In this document: positions 34,605-44,409 of the stretch, piece by piece | How positions within the stretch are numbered: the stretch's first letter is position 1 | Layout of the letters: every line of letters starts with the position of its first letter | Origin: Nitrospira sp. | GTDB taxonomy: Bacteria; Nitrospirota; Nitrospiria; Nitrospirales; Nitrospiraceae | DNA: 64,000 nucleotides | Assembly: GCA_018242765.1 (NCBI GenBank) | Contig: JAFEBH010000013.1 | Location: 175,212-239,211, forward strand | Direction of reading: 5' to 3' | Position numbers and translations under genes: made by a program | Notes under the pieces: generated by a model | Databases searched by the model: none | What the model saw: only the letters and a program-made list of their open reading frames with translations | Told to the model about the DNA's origin: nothing

Positions 34605-35993
34605 ATGCACCACGTGCTGCAAGCCGGTATGCAATGGTGGGATCTCTGGAAATCGCAGTCTGTAAATCGCCGGATCTTTCGTGCCTTGATGACCGTCGGC
34701 GGCATGACGGTTCTCGCGAAAATTGTCTCTGCCGGGAAAGATTTGGTCGTAGCCTATCAATTTGGTGCCGGAGATGAACTTGATGCCTTTCTGATGGCAT
34801 TCCTGATTCCATCATTTGCCATCAATCTCGTCGGGGGATCTCTGAATGCCGCGCTCATTCCGACCTATATCCAGGTTCGGAAACAAGAGGGGGTGACCGC
34901 CGCGACTGATCTCTATGGAAGTGTGCTCTTGGGCAGTCTGTTGCTCCTCTCCGCAACGTCCGTGGCATTATTTGCCACAGGCCCCTTTTTGATCCGGACG
35001 GTAGCAGTGGGATTTTCTCAAGAAAAACTAGCCCTGACCGGCTCTCTCTATAATGCCCTCTTGCCCTGTTTGCTTTTCAGCGGACTAGCCACCACTTGGG
35101 GAGCGATACTCAATGCGCATGAACGCTTTGCCCTTGCGGCTATCGCCCCCGCTGTTATGGCGACGATCACCATTCTTGTCCTCCTGGCACCCAATGGGGC
35201 AATAGAGATCTATACGCTTGCGGTTGGTGTGGTGGCCGGCACGGTGTGCCACGCCGCCATCCTTGGGTGGGGGGTCGCTCGAGAGGGGCTACGGCTTCTC
35301 CCGCGATGGTCCGGTGTGACCCCTGCGTTGAAGACGGTGGGGAATCAATATGCGCCGATGCTCGCCGGCGCGGCTTTGATCGGTAGCACAGAAGTCGTGG
35401 GGCAAATCATGGCAGCTTCGTTGGGATCGGGAAGTGTGTCGATCCTCTCATACGGGACCAAGATTCCCATGCTGTTGCTGGGCGTAGGCTCATTGGCGGC
35501 GAGCACGGCTGTGCTTCCATACTTTTCAGAGATGGTCGCGGCGGAGCGCTGGAAAGAGATCCGGCACACCTTGCTGACCTACGCGCGATTGGTTGCAGCG
35601 GTCACAATTCCGCTGACGGTCCTACTGGTGTGGTTTTCGGAACCCATTGTTGAGCTTGTGTTTCAACGCGGTGCGTTTACGGATGCAGATACTCGGCAAG
35701 TGGCATGGGTTCAAGCCCTCGCCCTGTTGCAGATCGTTCCCTTTGCCTTGGGCATTCTTGCCGTTCGGTTGCTCTCGTCTCTCAAGGCCAACCAGATCTT
35801 GATGTGGGGGTCGGCGATCAGCCTCGTTCTTACGATTATTCTGAACTATTTGCTCATGCAACCACTCGGTATCGCCGGAATTGCTCTGGCGACCAGTCTG
35901 ATGTATGCCGTCTCGATGTGCTTTCTGTATGCCATGGTGTTTCGACGACTCCGGTCCGTAGAGAGCAGCCTGTCCCCCCTTCATTCGTCCTAG
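34605..35993 (+). CDS. MurJ/Wzx-type lipid-linked saccharide flippase
   Basis: About 462 residues from the ATG at 34605; no start has a strong ribosome-binding site, and an ATG at 34629 is an alternative. About 12-14 hydrophobic helices are spread along the length. The family motif near the N-terminus, VSAGKDLVVAYQFGAGDELDAF, and later FQRGAFTDADTRQVAW are typical of MurJ/MviN-like (MOP superfamily) flippases. In this locus it would flip undecaprenyl-linked repeat units across the inner membrane rather than lipid II. Confidence 0.82.
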   Translation: MHHVLQAGMQWWDLWKSQSVNRRIFRALMTVGGMTVLAKIVSAGKDLVVAYQFGAGDELDAFLMAFLIPSFAINLVGGSLNAALIPTYIQVRKQEGVTAATDLYGSVLLGSLLLLSATSVALFATGPFLIRTVAVGFSQEKLALTGSLYNALLPCLLFSGLATTWGAILNAHERFALAAIAPAVMATITILVLLAPNGAIEIYTLAVGVVAGTVCHAAILGWGVAREGLRLLPRWSGVTPALKTVGNQYAPMLAGAALIGSTEVVGQIMAASLGSGSVSILSYGTKIPMLLLGVGSLAASTAVLPYFSEMVAAERWKEIRHTLLTYARLVAAVTIPLTVLLVWFSEPIVELVFQRGAFTDADTRQVAWVQALALLQIVPFALGILAVRLLSSLKANQILMWGSAISLVLTIILNYLLMQPLGIAGIALATSLMYAVSMCFLYAMVFRRLRSVESSLSPLHSS

Positions 35994-36007
35994 TGGACTC
36001 ACATCTG

Positions 36008-37123
36008 ATGCGGATCACGCTTGTCATTTCGACTTTTGGGGCAGGAGGGGCAGAGCGGGTCTTGTCGATTATGGCCAACCACTGGGCGGAACAGGGAAAG
36101 CGCATTACCCTCATCACCTTAAGCTCCCAATCCACCGATTGGTACAAGCTTCATCCTCAGGTCAAGCGGGTGGGGTTAGATGTCCTATCTTTCTCGACAC
36201 ATATCGGCCAAGCCGTAAAAGACAATGTTGAAAGAATCCTACGGCTTCGTCGGGCATTACGTAACGCTCACCCTGACGTGGTAATAAGCTTTCTCGATAC
36301 GACGAATGTCCTCACGCTCATGGCGAGCTGGGGCCTTCGCATCCCCATTATCGTCTCGGAACGCAATGACCCTTACCTGAATACCATAGGTTGGGCCTGG
36401 AATGGATTGCGGTCTTTGCTTTATCGGCGTGCCGATGCGGTTGTGGTGCAATCAAATGCCATACGTGAGTGGGCCTCAAGGCTCCCAGGAGTAAAGGCCA
36501 CCTACGTTATTCCCAACCCTGTGAGTCCTTTAAGCAATGGATTTGAGCAGGGTGCAAAGTCTAACGGTTCCATGCATACGGTCGTCGCTATGGGACGATT
36601 GGTGAGACAAAAAGGGTTTGATGCTCTGATTGAAGCGTTTGGTCGATGTGCAAGGAAGCATGCTGATTGGTCGCTCGTCATCCTGGGTGAAGGGCCAATG
36701 CGTGCGAGTCTACAAACCTGTGCTGTCGATCTTGGCATTGCAGACCGAGTCAAGTTAGTCGGGCAATTTCAAGAGCCTATGACAATTCTGAAAGGGGCAG
36801 ACCTCTTTGTGTTGCCTTCTCGATACGAGGGTTTCCCGAATGCGTTGTTAGAAGCGATGGCCTGTCGGCTTCCAGTCGTAAGTACCGACTGTTCCGGCGG
36901 CGGCCCACGTGAGATCATCCGTGATGGGGTCGACGGCGTATTGGTTCCGCCCGATGATGTGGCTGCTTTAGCCAAGGCGATGGATCGTCTCATGGCTGAT
37001 TCCGATGAGCGTCGCCGTCTCGGAGTGCGAGCATCCGAAATCATCGGACGGTTCAGTGTGGAGAAGATCATGACCATGTGGAACGAGTTAGTAGGTTTCA
37101 CCTGGGGGGAAGCCAACAAATGA
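36008..37123 (+). CDS. Glycosyltransferase family 4 protein (1)
   Basis: 371 residues from the ATG at 36008; a longer frame would overlap the flippase gene. GT-B fold: N-terminal MRITLVISTFGAGGAERVL (nucleotide-fold loop GGAE), C-terminal VVAMGRLVRQKGFDALIEAF, then LPSRYEGFPNALLEAMAC with the E-x7-E motif that binds the sugar nucleotide. Retaining GT4 enzymes add hexoses or N-acetylhexosamines. It is probably cytoplasmic, building the repeat unit. Donor and linkage are not readable. Confidence 0.87.
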   Translation: MRITLVISTFGAGGAERVLSIMANHWAEQGKRITLITLSSQSTDWYKLHPQVKRVGLDVLSFSTHIGQAVKDNVERILRLRRALRNAHPDVVISFLDTTNVLTLMASWGLRIPIIVSERNDPYLNTIGWAWNGLRSLLYRRADAVVVQSNAIREWASRLPGVKATYVIPNPVSPLSNGFEQGAKSNGSMHTVVAMGRLVRQKGFDALIEAFGRCARKHADWSLVILGEGPMRASLQTCAVDLGIADRVKLVGQFQEPMTILKGADLFVLPSRYEGFPNALLEAMACRLPVVSTDCSGGGPREIIRDGVDGVLVPPDDVAALAKAMDRLMADSDERRRLGVRASEIIGRFSVEKIMTMWNELVGFTWGEANK

Positions 37124-37362
37124 GTGCTCAGCGGGTGTTCACAGTGTGGTTGACGGATTGAGTTCAGTCAAAACCAGCAACATCGTCATGCTCATCTCGC
37201 CGAAGACTCCGGCCGCGGTGGAAGATGCTGTGTGTACAATGCCGGATCGTAGCAGAGGTGGTCGCTTTGCGCTGGGGTATGGGGAGTAACGCTCGTGGAT
37301 CACAGGATCGACTTCGTATATAGGAAAGACAAGTTGGAGAACGACACCACTGCAGGTCGAGC

Positions 37363-38538
37363 ATGAAGATTTTTATCCTCATTTCCAGGCTGGTCTATGG
37401 CGGTGCGGAGAGGCAACAAATTGTCCTTGCGAAAGGTCTCCATCAACGAGGGCACGAAGTTGTCGTCGGGGTTTTCTACGCAGGTGGGACTTGGGAAGTG
37501 GAGTTGCAGCAGGCAGGGATCCGTGTCCGATCGTTGGGCAAGACTGGGCGATGGGACGTCTTCGGATTTCTGTGGCGACTGGTTCAGATTGTACGGCAAG
37601 AACATCCTGATATTTTGTATGGTTTTCACGGCATCCCGAATGTTGTCACAGTGATCCCCAAGTTCTTCCTTCCAGGGCTACGGACTGTTTGGCCGATCTC
37701 ATGTGCGTATATGGATCTCGATCGCTACGATTGGGTCTCTCGGATAGGAGCGGTCTTCAGCTCGTGGGTCTCGCACTCAGCCGACGCCCTCATCCCAAAT
37801 TCCCACGCTGGACTCCGGTATCACCAAACGATGGGCTATCCGGCCGAGAAAATGATCGTCATCCGAAATGGGATCGATACAGAGCGGTATCAACCCGACC
37901 CGGCGGCGCGTGCCCGTATTCGAATGGAGTGGGGAATTGAGGCCCACATGAAGCTGATTGGTCTGGTCGCTCGTCTAGATCCGATGAAAGACCATCCTGT
38001 GTTCTTCAAGGCCGCGCAATCTCTCATTGCTCTACGCAGCGATGTTTGCTTCGTGTGTGTGGGAGATGGATCCCCGGACTACACTGCTGAGCTGCGAGCA
38101 CTCGCGGATCAATGTAGGCTGAGTGACCACGTAATCTGGGCCGGTGCCAGGGATGATATGCCTGCCGTGTACAGCGCACTGGATTTAGCCGTCAACAGTT
38201 CCTACGGAGAAGGCTTGCCCAACGCCGTGGCCGAAGCAATGGCCTGTGACGTTCCTTGTGTTGTGACAGATGTGGGAGATTCGGCCTGGCTGGTAGGCAA
38301 TACAGGGGGTGTCGTTCCGCCCAAACAACCGGAGACCCTCATGAGGGCGATGGAGATGCTCCTGAATCAACCCCAATACCAACCTGGCAGCATCAGGCAC
38401 CGAATCGTCGAACACCTCTCTGTCAACAGCCTGGTGACCAAGACCGAGCATGTGCTGGATACATTGCTTACGGGGTCTCGATTGGTCGAGCATGGTAGTG
38501 AGGAAAATCGCCGGTGTGTCGAGAGAATGCCTCGCTGA
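37363..38538 (+). CDS. Glycosyltransferase family 4 protein (2)
   Basis: 391 residues starting MKIFILISRLVYGGAERQ. The C-terminal donor domain shows LIGLVARLDPMKDHPVFFKA, VWAGARDDMPAVYSALDLAV and SSYGEGLPNAVAEAMACDVP with the E-x7-E motif. It is most similar within this window to the glycosyltransferase at 43190-44341; both share the ending pattern CDVPCVVTDVGDSA / CEVPCVVTDVGDSA, which suggests duplication of one ancestral gene. A role in repeat-unit assembly is inferred from the locus. Confidence 0.87.
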   Translation: MKIFILISRLVYGGAERQQIVLAKGLHQRGHEVVVGVFYAGGTWEVELQQAGIRVRSLGKTGRWDVFGFLWRLVQIVRQEHPDILYGFHGIPNVVTVIPKFFLPGLRTVWPISCAYMDLDRYDWVSRIGAVFSSWVSHSADALIPNSHAGLRYHQTMGYPAEKMIVIRNGIDTERYQPDPAARARIRMEWGIEAHMKLIGLVARLDPMKDHPVFFKAAQSLIALRSDVCFVCVGDGSPDYTAELRALADQCRLSDHVIWAGARDDMPAVYSALDLAVNSSYGEGLPNAVAEAMACDVPCVVTDVGDSAWLVGNTGGVVPPKQPETLMRAMEMLLNQPQYQPGSIRHRIVEHLSVNSLVTKTEHVLDTLLTGSRLVEHGSEENRRCVERMPR

Positions 38539-38616
38539 TTGACGTCGGGCGTTAAATCAGTTCTGCTTTGATCAGATAGTGGGCATGCCCTGCGTAGAGC
38601 TCGGAGTGGTATCACG

Positions 38617-39858
38617 ATGAACTCCTTTTATCGCAATATCCTTGCGGTGATCGCGGTCACCGTCTTTTACAGTAATGGTCACGAGTACTTGAACCAGGCT
38701 CACGATATTGGGATACCATGGCACTGGGTTCTGGCCTTCATCATCCTGGCCTTGCCACTGCTGGTCAGGCAGGTGATCACATCTGACATCCTCCAACTTC
38801 CGGTCGTAGCATGGTGTGCTGGGTATGCCTGGATAACAATCATCTGGTTTATCATGGGTGCGCAGTCGGAGATGTCTTGGCAGGAAGTGCGATGGCGTAT
38901 GCTCGCCATCGTGGAAATGCTCTGCTTCCTCGCTCTTTTTATGGATGCGAAGGCAATCCGGTTTGCACAATGGGCGATTGTCGTCGTGGTGCACGTCGGT
39001 ACGGTGATTAATGTTTATGAACTCTTTGTTCCCATGTCGTTCAGCAACGTATCGGGACGTTCTGCCGGCTTGTATGTGAATCCAAATACCTCCGCGGAAG
39101 CACTCGTTCTCGGAATGATTCTTGGCATTACGGCATTGCCCGTTTGGTTTCGCACCGTCTTCATTCTCGTTGCGGGGACCGGTGTGTTTGCGACCTATTC
39201 TCGGGCCGGACTGATCGGGTGGCTCATTGCCGTCGTAGGGCTCATGCTGGGAAGGTTCATAGGTGTGCCGCAGTTGGTTCGGACCGGGCTCATCGCACTC
39301 TTACTTGTCGGCGTCGCACTATTGCCAAAAACCGACCAGATTCTCACCGCTCTGGAGGGGGCTGGATCGCTGAATCCAGACACTCGAGAAAGACTGACAT
39401 GGCTCATGGATCCACTCGGTGTCGAGGATGCGTCCAGCTGGGGACGGAAGGCCATTGCCCAGCAAGCGTGGGAACGAGTAGGGGAACATCCATTTCTCGG
39501 TGAAGGAACAGGCGAGGTGCATACAGGACTTGATATCCCGCCACATAATCAGTTCTTGGCGCATATGATCGATCATGGCGTTGTTGGTGCAATGCTCATC
39601 CCGCTCCTTCTGCTGGCCTTGCTCTGGCGGGCACAAGGGGACAGTCGACCTGTGGTCTTCATCTTCAGCTGCGTCGTCTTATGGTTTAGCTTCTTTACGC
39701 ACCAATTGTTAAATAACGCCTACAACCTTCTCCTCCTGGCGTTGGTAGCCGCACTCGTGGCGATGCGGGATCGCCGGACAGGTCACGCACAACAAGGCAT
39801 GGTTGCCCGCCTCGAGCGAGGGCATCTCCCAAAGACCTTGGCACATTTCTCACCATGA
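38617..39858 (+). CDS. O-antigen ligase / polymerase (Wzy/WaaL-like) membrane protein
   Basis: 413 residues with about ten hydrophobic helices and the family signature in the large periplasmic loop near the C-terminus: HPFLGEGTGEVHTGLD and PPHNQFLAHMIDHGVVGAML, the usual H-x-x-N/F region of the O-antigen ligase/polymerase family. It would polymerise flipped repeat units in the periplasm. The ATG at 38617 has GGAG 18-20 bases before it, a weak site. It is the last plus-strand gene before the inverted pair of unknown secreted proteins. Confidence 0.82.
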   Translation: MNSFYRNILAVIAVTVFYSNGHEYLNQAHDIGIPWHWVLAFIILALPLLVRQVITSDILQLPVVAWCAGYAWITIIWFIMGAQSEMSWQEVRWRMLAIVEMLCFLALFMDAKAIRFAQWAIVVVVHVGTVINVYELFVPMSFSNVSGRSAGLYVNPNTSAEALVLGMILGITALPVWFRTVFILVAGTGVFATYSRAGLIGWLIAVVGLMLGRFIGVPQLVRTGLIALLLVGVALLPKTDQILTALEGAGSLNPDTRERLTWLMDPLGVEDASSWGRKAIAQQAWERVGEHPFLGEGTGEVHTGLDIPPHNQFLAHMIDHGVVGAMLIPLLLLALLWRAQGDSRPVVFIFSCVVLWFSFFTHQLLNNAYNLLLLALVAALVAMRDRRTGHAQQGMVARLERGHLPKTLAHFSP

Positions 39859-39982
39859 CCATCTCAACGTACTACGGCGCTTGGCCTTTTCATGATGCGC
39901 TGTTTAACGATTCACGCTGCCACAGCTCACTTACTGAGCCCGTAAGTTTGTGGGAGTGGCTGATGCGGCGGCAGTACCGGAT

Positions 39983-41158
39983 TTATTGGACACGAACGAC
40001 ATAAAGATCTCGGCGCCCGCCAGGATTGCCCCAATTACTCGTAAATGTGACGAGGTTTCCATCGCGACTCCCCGATGCCTTGGGTTGGGCCGCGTAGGTG
40101 TTGTTCAAAACGATACTGCGGTGATGGGCGATCCTTCGTACTCGATTCGACCCATCCGTGGCAATCTGAACAATCTCATTATCAAATGGTTGAAGCGCCG
40201 GCCCTCCCGAGAGAGAATAGCGGCTGGCAATCATCCAGGCGTCACTGCCGCCCGGCATTGAAAAATGATCGTCCTGGGTGTAGTAGGGCCATGAGAATTC
40301 TGGCAGAATGAAGGCCACCGTGTTCGGCGTCGACAGATTCCGCACGCACAGCCGACGGTAATTGCATGAACTCCCAACTTTCCCACTTCCCATTGCGCGA
40401 TGATTGAAATACAGCGTCGGTAAGATTTGTGTTGGAGTCGGCCCGGCTTGTAGATCCCAGACAACTGTCACCCCGCTCTGCGTTACCACGAGATAGCGTC
40501 CGCTCTTGTCTATCTCTACTTCATTGAGATTGGCGGAGTTGGGGACTTTCAGGAGAATCGAATTCGTACTGCGTTTCCAGACCGCATACCCCCCGGTATT
40601 GGATATCACCGCAAACACATTATCATTGTTCGACACCGAATGCTGTGTCACGTAGGTCGCGCCGGGGAAATCGGCTGCGAAATTGTGCAGGATCTTATTC
40701 GTCCAGACAGTCGAGGTCCCAGTGGGAATGGTCACTTCAACGAGGTTAAGTTGAGCGCAAACCGTAAATTTGTTGGAGGTGGTTCGAGACCATTGAGTGA
40801 AATATCCTTGGGCTCCGGCGGGCTCATTGCTTTGGATACGTCCGTTGGAGCGCGTCATGGTTGCTGCATTGAAATCCCAGACCTTGAGCCGCATCGGCCC
40901 GACCCGACATTGGGCCGCGATTTTGGTGTTATTGACGTTCAGTGAGGGCATGTTCGAGTAAAATCCCGTGCAGTCTCCGCTGCTGTCCGTGGTGTCCGTC
41001 ACCCGTAAGATGGTGGAGCCAAACACCGGATCGGTGGCCGTCGCACCCCCTCCGGGGAGGGAGGGGGCAGTCGGCTCTGGATGGACAGCGGTGTCGGTCA
41101 GAAACGCCAAACTGGGTGAGGGGACCAATATCAACCACAAGAAATACAGGAATACCAT
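39983..41158 (-). CDS. Secreted protein of unknown function, beta-propeller-like (copy A)
   Basis: 391 residues from the ATG at 41158, which has AAAGGAG six bases upstream; an ATG at 41173 that would add MKGAT is possible. Signal peptide MVFLYFLWLILVPSPSLA. The mature part has repeated strand patterns such as KVWDFNAATMTRSNGR, YFTQWSRTT, NEVEIDKSGRYLVVTQ and VVWDLQAG, suggesting a beta-propeller, with FTSNWG near the end. I do not recognise a family or a catalytic motif. It is about two-thirds or more identical to the gene at 41561 and both run against the polysaccharide genes, so they form an inserted tandem duplication. Confidence 0.7.
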   Translation of the reverse strand: MVFLYFLWLILVPSPSLAFLTDTAVHPEPTAPSLPGGGATATDPVFGSTILRVTDTTDSSGDCTGFYSNMPSLNVNNTKIAAQCRVGPMRLKVWDFNAATMTRSNGRIQSNEPAGAQGYFTQWSRTTSNKFTVCAQLNLVEVTIPTGTSTVWTNKILHNFAADFPGATYVTQHSVSNNDNVFAVISNTGGYAVWKRSTNSILLKVPNSANLNEVEIDKSGRYLVVTQSGVTVVWDLQAGPTPTQILPTLYFNHRAMGSGKVGSSCNYRRLCVRNLSTPNTVAFILPEFSWPYYTQDDHFSMPGGSDAWMIASRYSLSGGPALQPFDNEIVQIATDGSNRVRRIAHHRSIVLNNTYAAQPKASGSRDGNLVTFTSNWGNPGGRRDLYVVRVQ

Positions 41159-41560
41159 CGTGGCTCCTTTCATTTCACATGTCAGGGGAGTTGGCACGGT
41201 TGCCGAATTAATGCCGCAAGACATTGTCGTTTCACGAGCTGGAGAAAAACTGTCGGACAACTTAAACCGCAGCCACAGTTTTCATCAGTCTATCGATGAT
41301 GCATTCGACAGTATCATCGGAAGCCATCGGAGTCTGATGGCATGCTAAGCAATTTTGGTACCTATGCGATGATGGGTGCGTCTATTCTGCTAACGTGTTG
41401 AATTATAGAAACTCTCTTTGTTTTTGTGCGACAGTCAGGTCTTCCTGACTCGTCTAGGGATGTAGGTGTATGTAGACACACCTATGCTTTTTAGGTGAAT
41501 CGTGTTCCTCAGTATTTGTTCGTCTGTTGGACTGGCTGGAGTGATGCGCCTGCGCTTTGC
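41159..41560. other. Region between the two secreted-protein paralogs
   Basis: Contains the upstream region of copy A. The block around 41293-41370 (TATCATCGGAA ... AAGCAATTTT) is also found upstream of copy B around 42850-42915, showing that the duplication included the promoter region. AGTCAGG and CCTGACT with a 4-base loop (41433-41450) form a perfect 7-bp hairpin. No gene is supported. Confidence 0.45.
41463..41492 (+). terminator. Hairpin followed by T-run
   Basis: TAGGTGT and ACACCTA (7-bp stem, 41463-41484) followed by TTTTT at 41488-41492 looks like an intrinsic terminator on the plus strand. No plus-strand gene ends just before it, so it may only block readthrough, or the match is fortuitous. 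Confidence 0.3.
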
Positions 41561-42790
41561 TTACCGAACACCTAGCGTTTTGGGAGGCGTTGGTGGGATG
41601 AGATCTGTCGCGGTAATAGGTTGGACTCGAACGAGATAAAGATCTCGGCGTCCGTCGACCTGTCCCCAATTACTCGTAAACGCAATGAAGCTTCCGTCGT
41701 GGTTTCCTGACGCTTTCGGGTGGGCAGCGTAGTTATTGTTTGCGATGACACTGTGATGATGAGCGATCCGTCGCACTTGACTCGACCCATCCATGGCAAT
41801 CTGAACAATCTCATTATCGAACGTGTGACGCGCAAGCCCTCCCGTGAGGGAATAACGGCTGGCAATCATCCAGGCGTCACTATCACCAGGCATGGAAAAA
41901 TGATCTTGCTGGGTAGCGTAGGACCACGAATCAGCCGGCAGGAGGGAGGTCACCGAGTTCGGCGTGGCCAGTTTTCGCACACACAGTCGACGGGTCTCGC
42001 ATCCACTGCCGACAATCCCATTCCCCATTGCTCGGTGATTAAACGGTTGCACGGTGACCTTCGTTTCAGTCGGTCCGGCTTGTAAATTCCAGACATGCAA
42101 GGTGGTGTCGTTCTGGAGGGCCACGAGATAGTGTCCGCTCTTATCAATCTCCACCTCATTGAGATTAGTTTCGTTGGTGACTTTCAGGAGAATGGAATTG
42201 GTGCTACGTTTCCAGACTGCATATCCGCCGGTATTGGACATCACGGCAAACACATCGTCATCGCTCGACACCGAATGCTGCGTCACGTAGCTTACGCCAG
42301 GGAAATCCGTGGAAAAATCGTGCAGAGTCGTATTTGTCCACGTGGTCGAGCTCCCGTCAGGAATCGTCACTTCGATGAGTTTCGTCTGCGCACAAATCGT
42401 AAATTTGTTGGGGGTGGTACGAGACCATTGTGTGAAATATCCTTGGGCTCCTGTTGGCTCATTGCTTTGGAGACGCCCGTTGGAGATAGTCATCGTCTCC
42501 GCATTAAAATCCCAGACTTTGGTCCGCATATACCCGAGCCGACACATTGCCGCGACTTTGGTGTTATTGACATTGAGCGCAGGCATGTTGCTGTAGAAGA
42601 TTTGACACTCACTGCCGTCAAGCTTGTCCGTCACGCGAAGAATCTTGGACCCAAACACCGGATCGGTCGCTGTTGAACCAGCCGTGGGTAAGGATGGAGC
42701 GGGTGGCTCCAGATGCACAGCGTCATCTGTGAGAAATGCCCAACTGGGGAATGGCCCCAACGCCACCAATAAGAGGATGACGAATGGCAT
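41561..42790 (-). CDS. Secreted protein of unknown function, beta-propeller-like (copy B)
   Basis: 409 residues from the ATG at 42790 (AAAGGGA upstream), or 414 from an ATG at 42805. Signal peptide MPFVILLLVALGPFPSWA. It follows copy A almost throughout: FYSNMPALNVNNTKVAA, KVWDFNAETMTISNGR, SNEPTGAQGYFTQWSRTT, SVSSDDDVFAVMSNTGG and HFSMPGDSDAWMIASRYSL. It has an extra C-terminal tail (ITATDLIPPTPPKTLG) that copy A lacks; the PPTPPKTL stretch looks like the beginning of a lost fibronectin-type III or linker domain. Function unknown; location periplasmic, outer-membrane or secreted. Confidence 0.7.
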   Translation of the reverse strand: MPFVILLLVALGPFPSWAFLTDDAVHLEPPAPSLPTAGSTATDPVFGSKILRVTDKLDGSECQIFYSNMPALNVNNTKVAAMCRLGYMRTKVWDFNAETMTISNGRLQSNEPTGAQGYFTQWSRTTPNKFTICAQTKLIEVTIPDGSSTTWTNTTLHDFSTDFPGVSYVTQHSVSSDDDVFAVMSNTGGYAVWKRSTNSILLKVTNETNLNEVEIDKSGHYLVALQNDTTLHVWNLQAGPTETKVTVQPFNHRAMGNGIVGSGCETRRLCVRKLATPNSVTSLLPADSWSYATQQDHFSMPGDSDAWMIASRYSLTGGLARHTFDNEIVQIAMDGSSQVRRIAHHHSVIANNNYAAHPKASGNHDGSFIAFTSNWGQVDGRRDLYLVRVQPITATDLIPPTPPKTLGVR

Positions 42791-43189
42791 CTTGTTCCCT
42801 TTCATGGTCTTCCAGCGTTCCGCATGTCTCCCCATGACATCTTCGATCTTATCATCGGAATCCGTGAGTCACATTCTTGGACCCTTCAATGAAGGAGCTA
42901 AAGCAATTTTAGTGCCCGTGTGGATAAGGGGTGACCAGCTAGGGTGATCTATTGAAGTAGATGTGTCTTCTGCGATTCCTGAGGATCAACGGCTTCTTTC
43001 ATATCTGACGCAGCTCTCGGTGTACCCACTGTGTGGTTTCATGACCGCACGTGAACAAACTTGAACATGAAGGTCGCAAGGTATGGGATGGCTTGGTCCC
43101 GACGGAATGGTCTGGTTTGCATCTATTTCAGTCTGGCCGCCTAGCCTCTCAGTTCAACAACGTACGGTACTGTAACAGTGGAAGGACCT
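42791..43189. other. Divergent intergenic region before the second glycosyltransferase block
   Basis: About 400 bp separating the minus-strand paralog B from the plus-strand glycosyltransferase. It should hold promoters in both directions, because the plus-strand genes after it cannot be read through from the first block without crossing the inverted pair. The upstream block of copy B (about 42850-42915) resembles that of copy A. No gene is supported. Confidence 0.4.
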
Positions 43190-44341
43190 ATGCTCCCGAA
43201 ACGGATTCTGTTTCTCACGACGGGCCTCTATGCTGGAGGGGCTGAGCTCATGCTCCTTCGGTTGCTCTCACACTTAGACCGGCAACGCTTTCAGCCTTCG
43301 GTCATTTCACTGCTTCGACTCGGACCGGTCGGTGCGAAGATTCAGCAGTTGGGAATTCCTGTTCGATCACTCGGAATGGAACCTGGCATACCCAATTTGG
43401 CTTCTCTCTGGCGTCTCGTATCCTGGCTCCGTCGAAATCGCCCGCATGTGATGCAGACCTGGATGTACCACGCAGACCTACTCGGTGGCGTGGCCGCTTG
43501 GCTGGCAGGGCACATTCCGATCGTGTGGGGAGTCAGGCATAGCGATCCGTTCACTCAAGGTTATGGTCCGCTTACGGTCCCCACGGTCAAGCTGTGTGCT
43601 CGATTGTCCCGCTGGATCCCCGAACGGATAGTCTGTTGTTCGGAGGCCTCCCGTCAGGCCCATGTTGCCGTCGGCTATACGGCTGACAAGATGTTGGTAA
43701 TTCCCAATGGGGTCGACTTGACAGCATTGAAACCCGATCCTACGGCACGCGACTTGATTCGACAGAACCTATCGATTCCCAGCGAGGCTCCTGTAATCGG
43801 TTTGGTGGGACGCTTCCACCCGCAGAAAGACCATAAGAATTTTGTGCGTGCAGCCAAACTCCTCGTCTCCATGAGACCCTCCGTCCATTTTGTGCTTTGC
43901 GGCCAGGATGTGACCTGGGACAACCGAGAACTCAGTACCTGGATTGACGAGGCCGGGATTCGTGCCAATTGTCACCTGCTCGGACGGCGTGAGGATGTTC
44001 CACAACTGATGGCCTCGTTCGACTTAGCCACGTCGTCATCCTGCTTCGGTGAAAGCTTTGCCAATGTGGTCAGCGAAGCCATGAGTTGTGAGGTTCCCTG
44101 TGTTGTGACGGATGTCGGTGACTCGGCTCATATTGTAGGGCCAACCGGCATCGTGGTTCCTCCTCACGATGCACCGGCGTTGGCACAAGCCTGGGAACGT
44201 ATGCTCGACCTTGGTCGGGAGCAGCTGCTTCAGACAGGGCTGCGGGCACGTCAACGGGTTCAGAGTCATTTCAACCTGCCCGCAATTGTTGAGCGCTACC
44301 AAACGATGTTTGATGAACTGACAATCTCACCTGTCGCCTAA
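43190..44341 (+). CDS. Glycosyltransferase family 4 protein (3)
   Basis: 383 residues from the ATG at 43190 with GGAAGGA before it. N-terminal FLTTGLYAGGAELMLLRLL, donor domain VIGLVGRFHPQKDHKNFVRA, HLLGRREDVPQLMASFDLA and SCFGESFANVVSEAMSCEV with the E-x7-E motif. Close relative of the transferase at 37363. It opens the second plus-strand block of the locus and is followed by the amidotransferase gene at 68 bp. Confidence 0.87.
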   Translation: MLPKRILFLTTGLYAGGAELMLLRLLSHLDRQRFQPSVISLLRLGPVGAKIQQLGIPVRSLGMEPGIPNLASLWRLVSWLRRNRPHVMQTWMYHADLLGGVAAWLAGHIPIVWGVRHSDPFTQGYGPLTVPTVKLCARLSRWIPERIVCCSEASRQAHVAVGYTADKMLVIPNGVDLTALKPDPTARDLIRQNLSIPSEAPVIGLVGRFHPQKDHKNFVRAAKLLVSMRPSVHFVLCGQDVTWDNRELSTWIDEAGIRANCHLLGRREDVPQLMASFDLATSSSCFGESFANVVSEAMSCEVPCVVTDVGDSAHIVGPTGIVVPPHDAPALAQAWERMLDLGREQLLQTGLRARQRVQSHFNLPAIVERYQTMFDELTISPVA

Positions 44342-44409
44342 GGTTGGAGTGATGAAGGCGTTGGACATCGCTCTCTGATTTCTGCATTGCATGGAGTAAC
44401 GCATACGTC

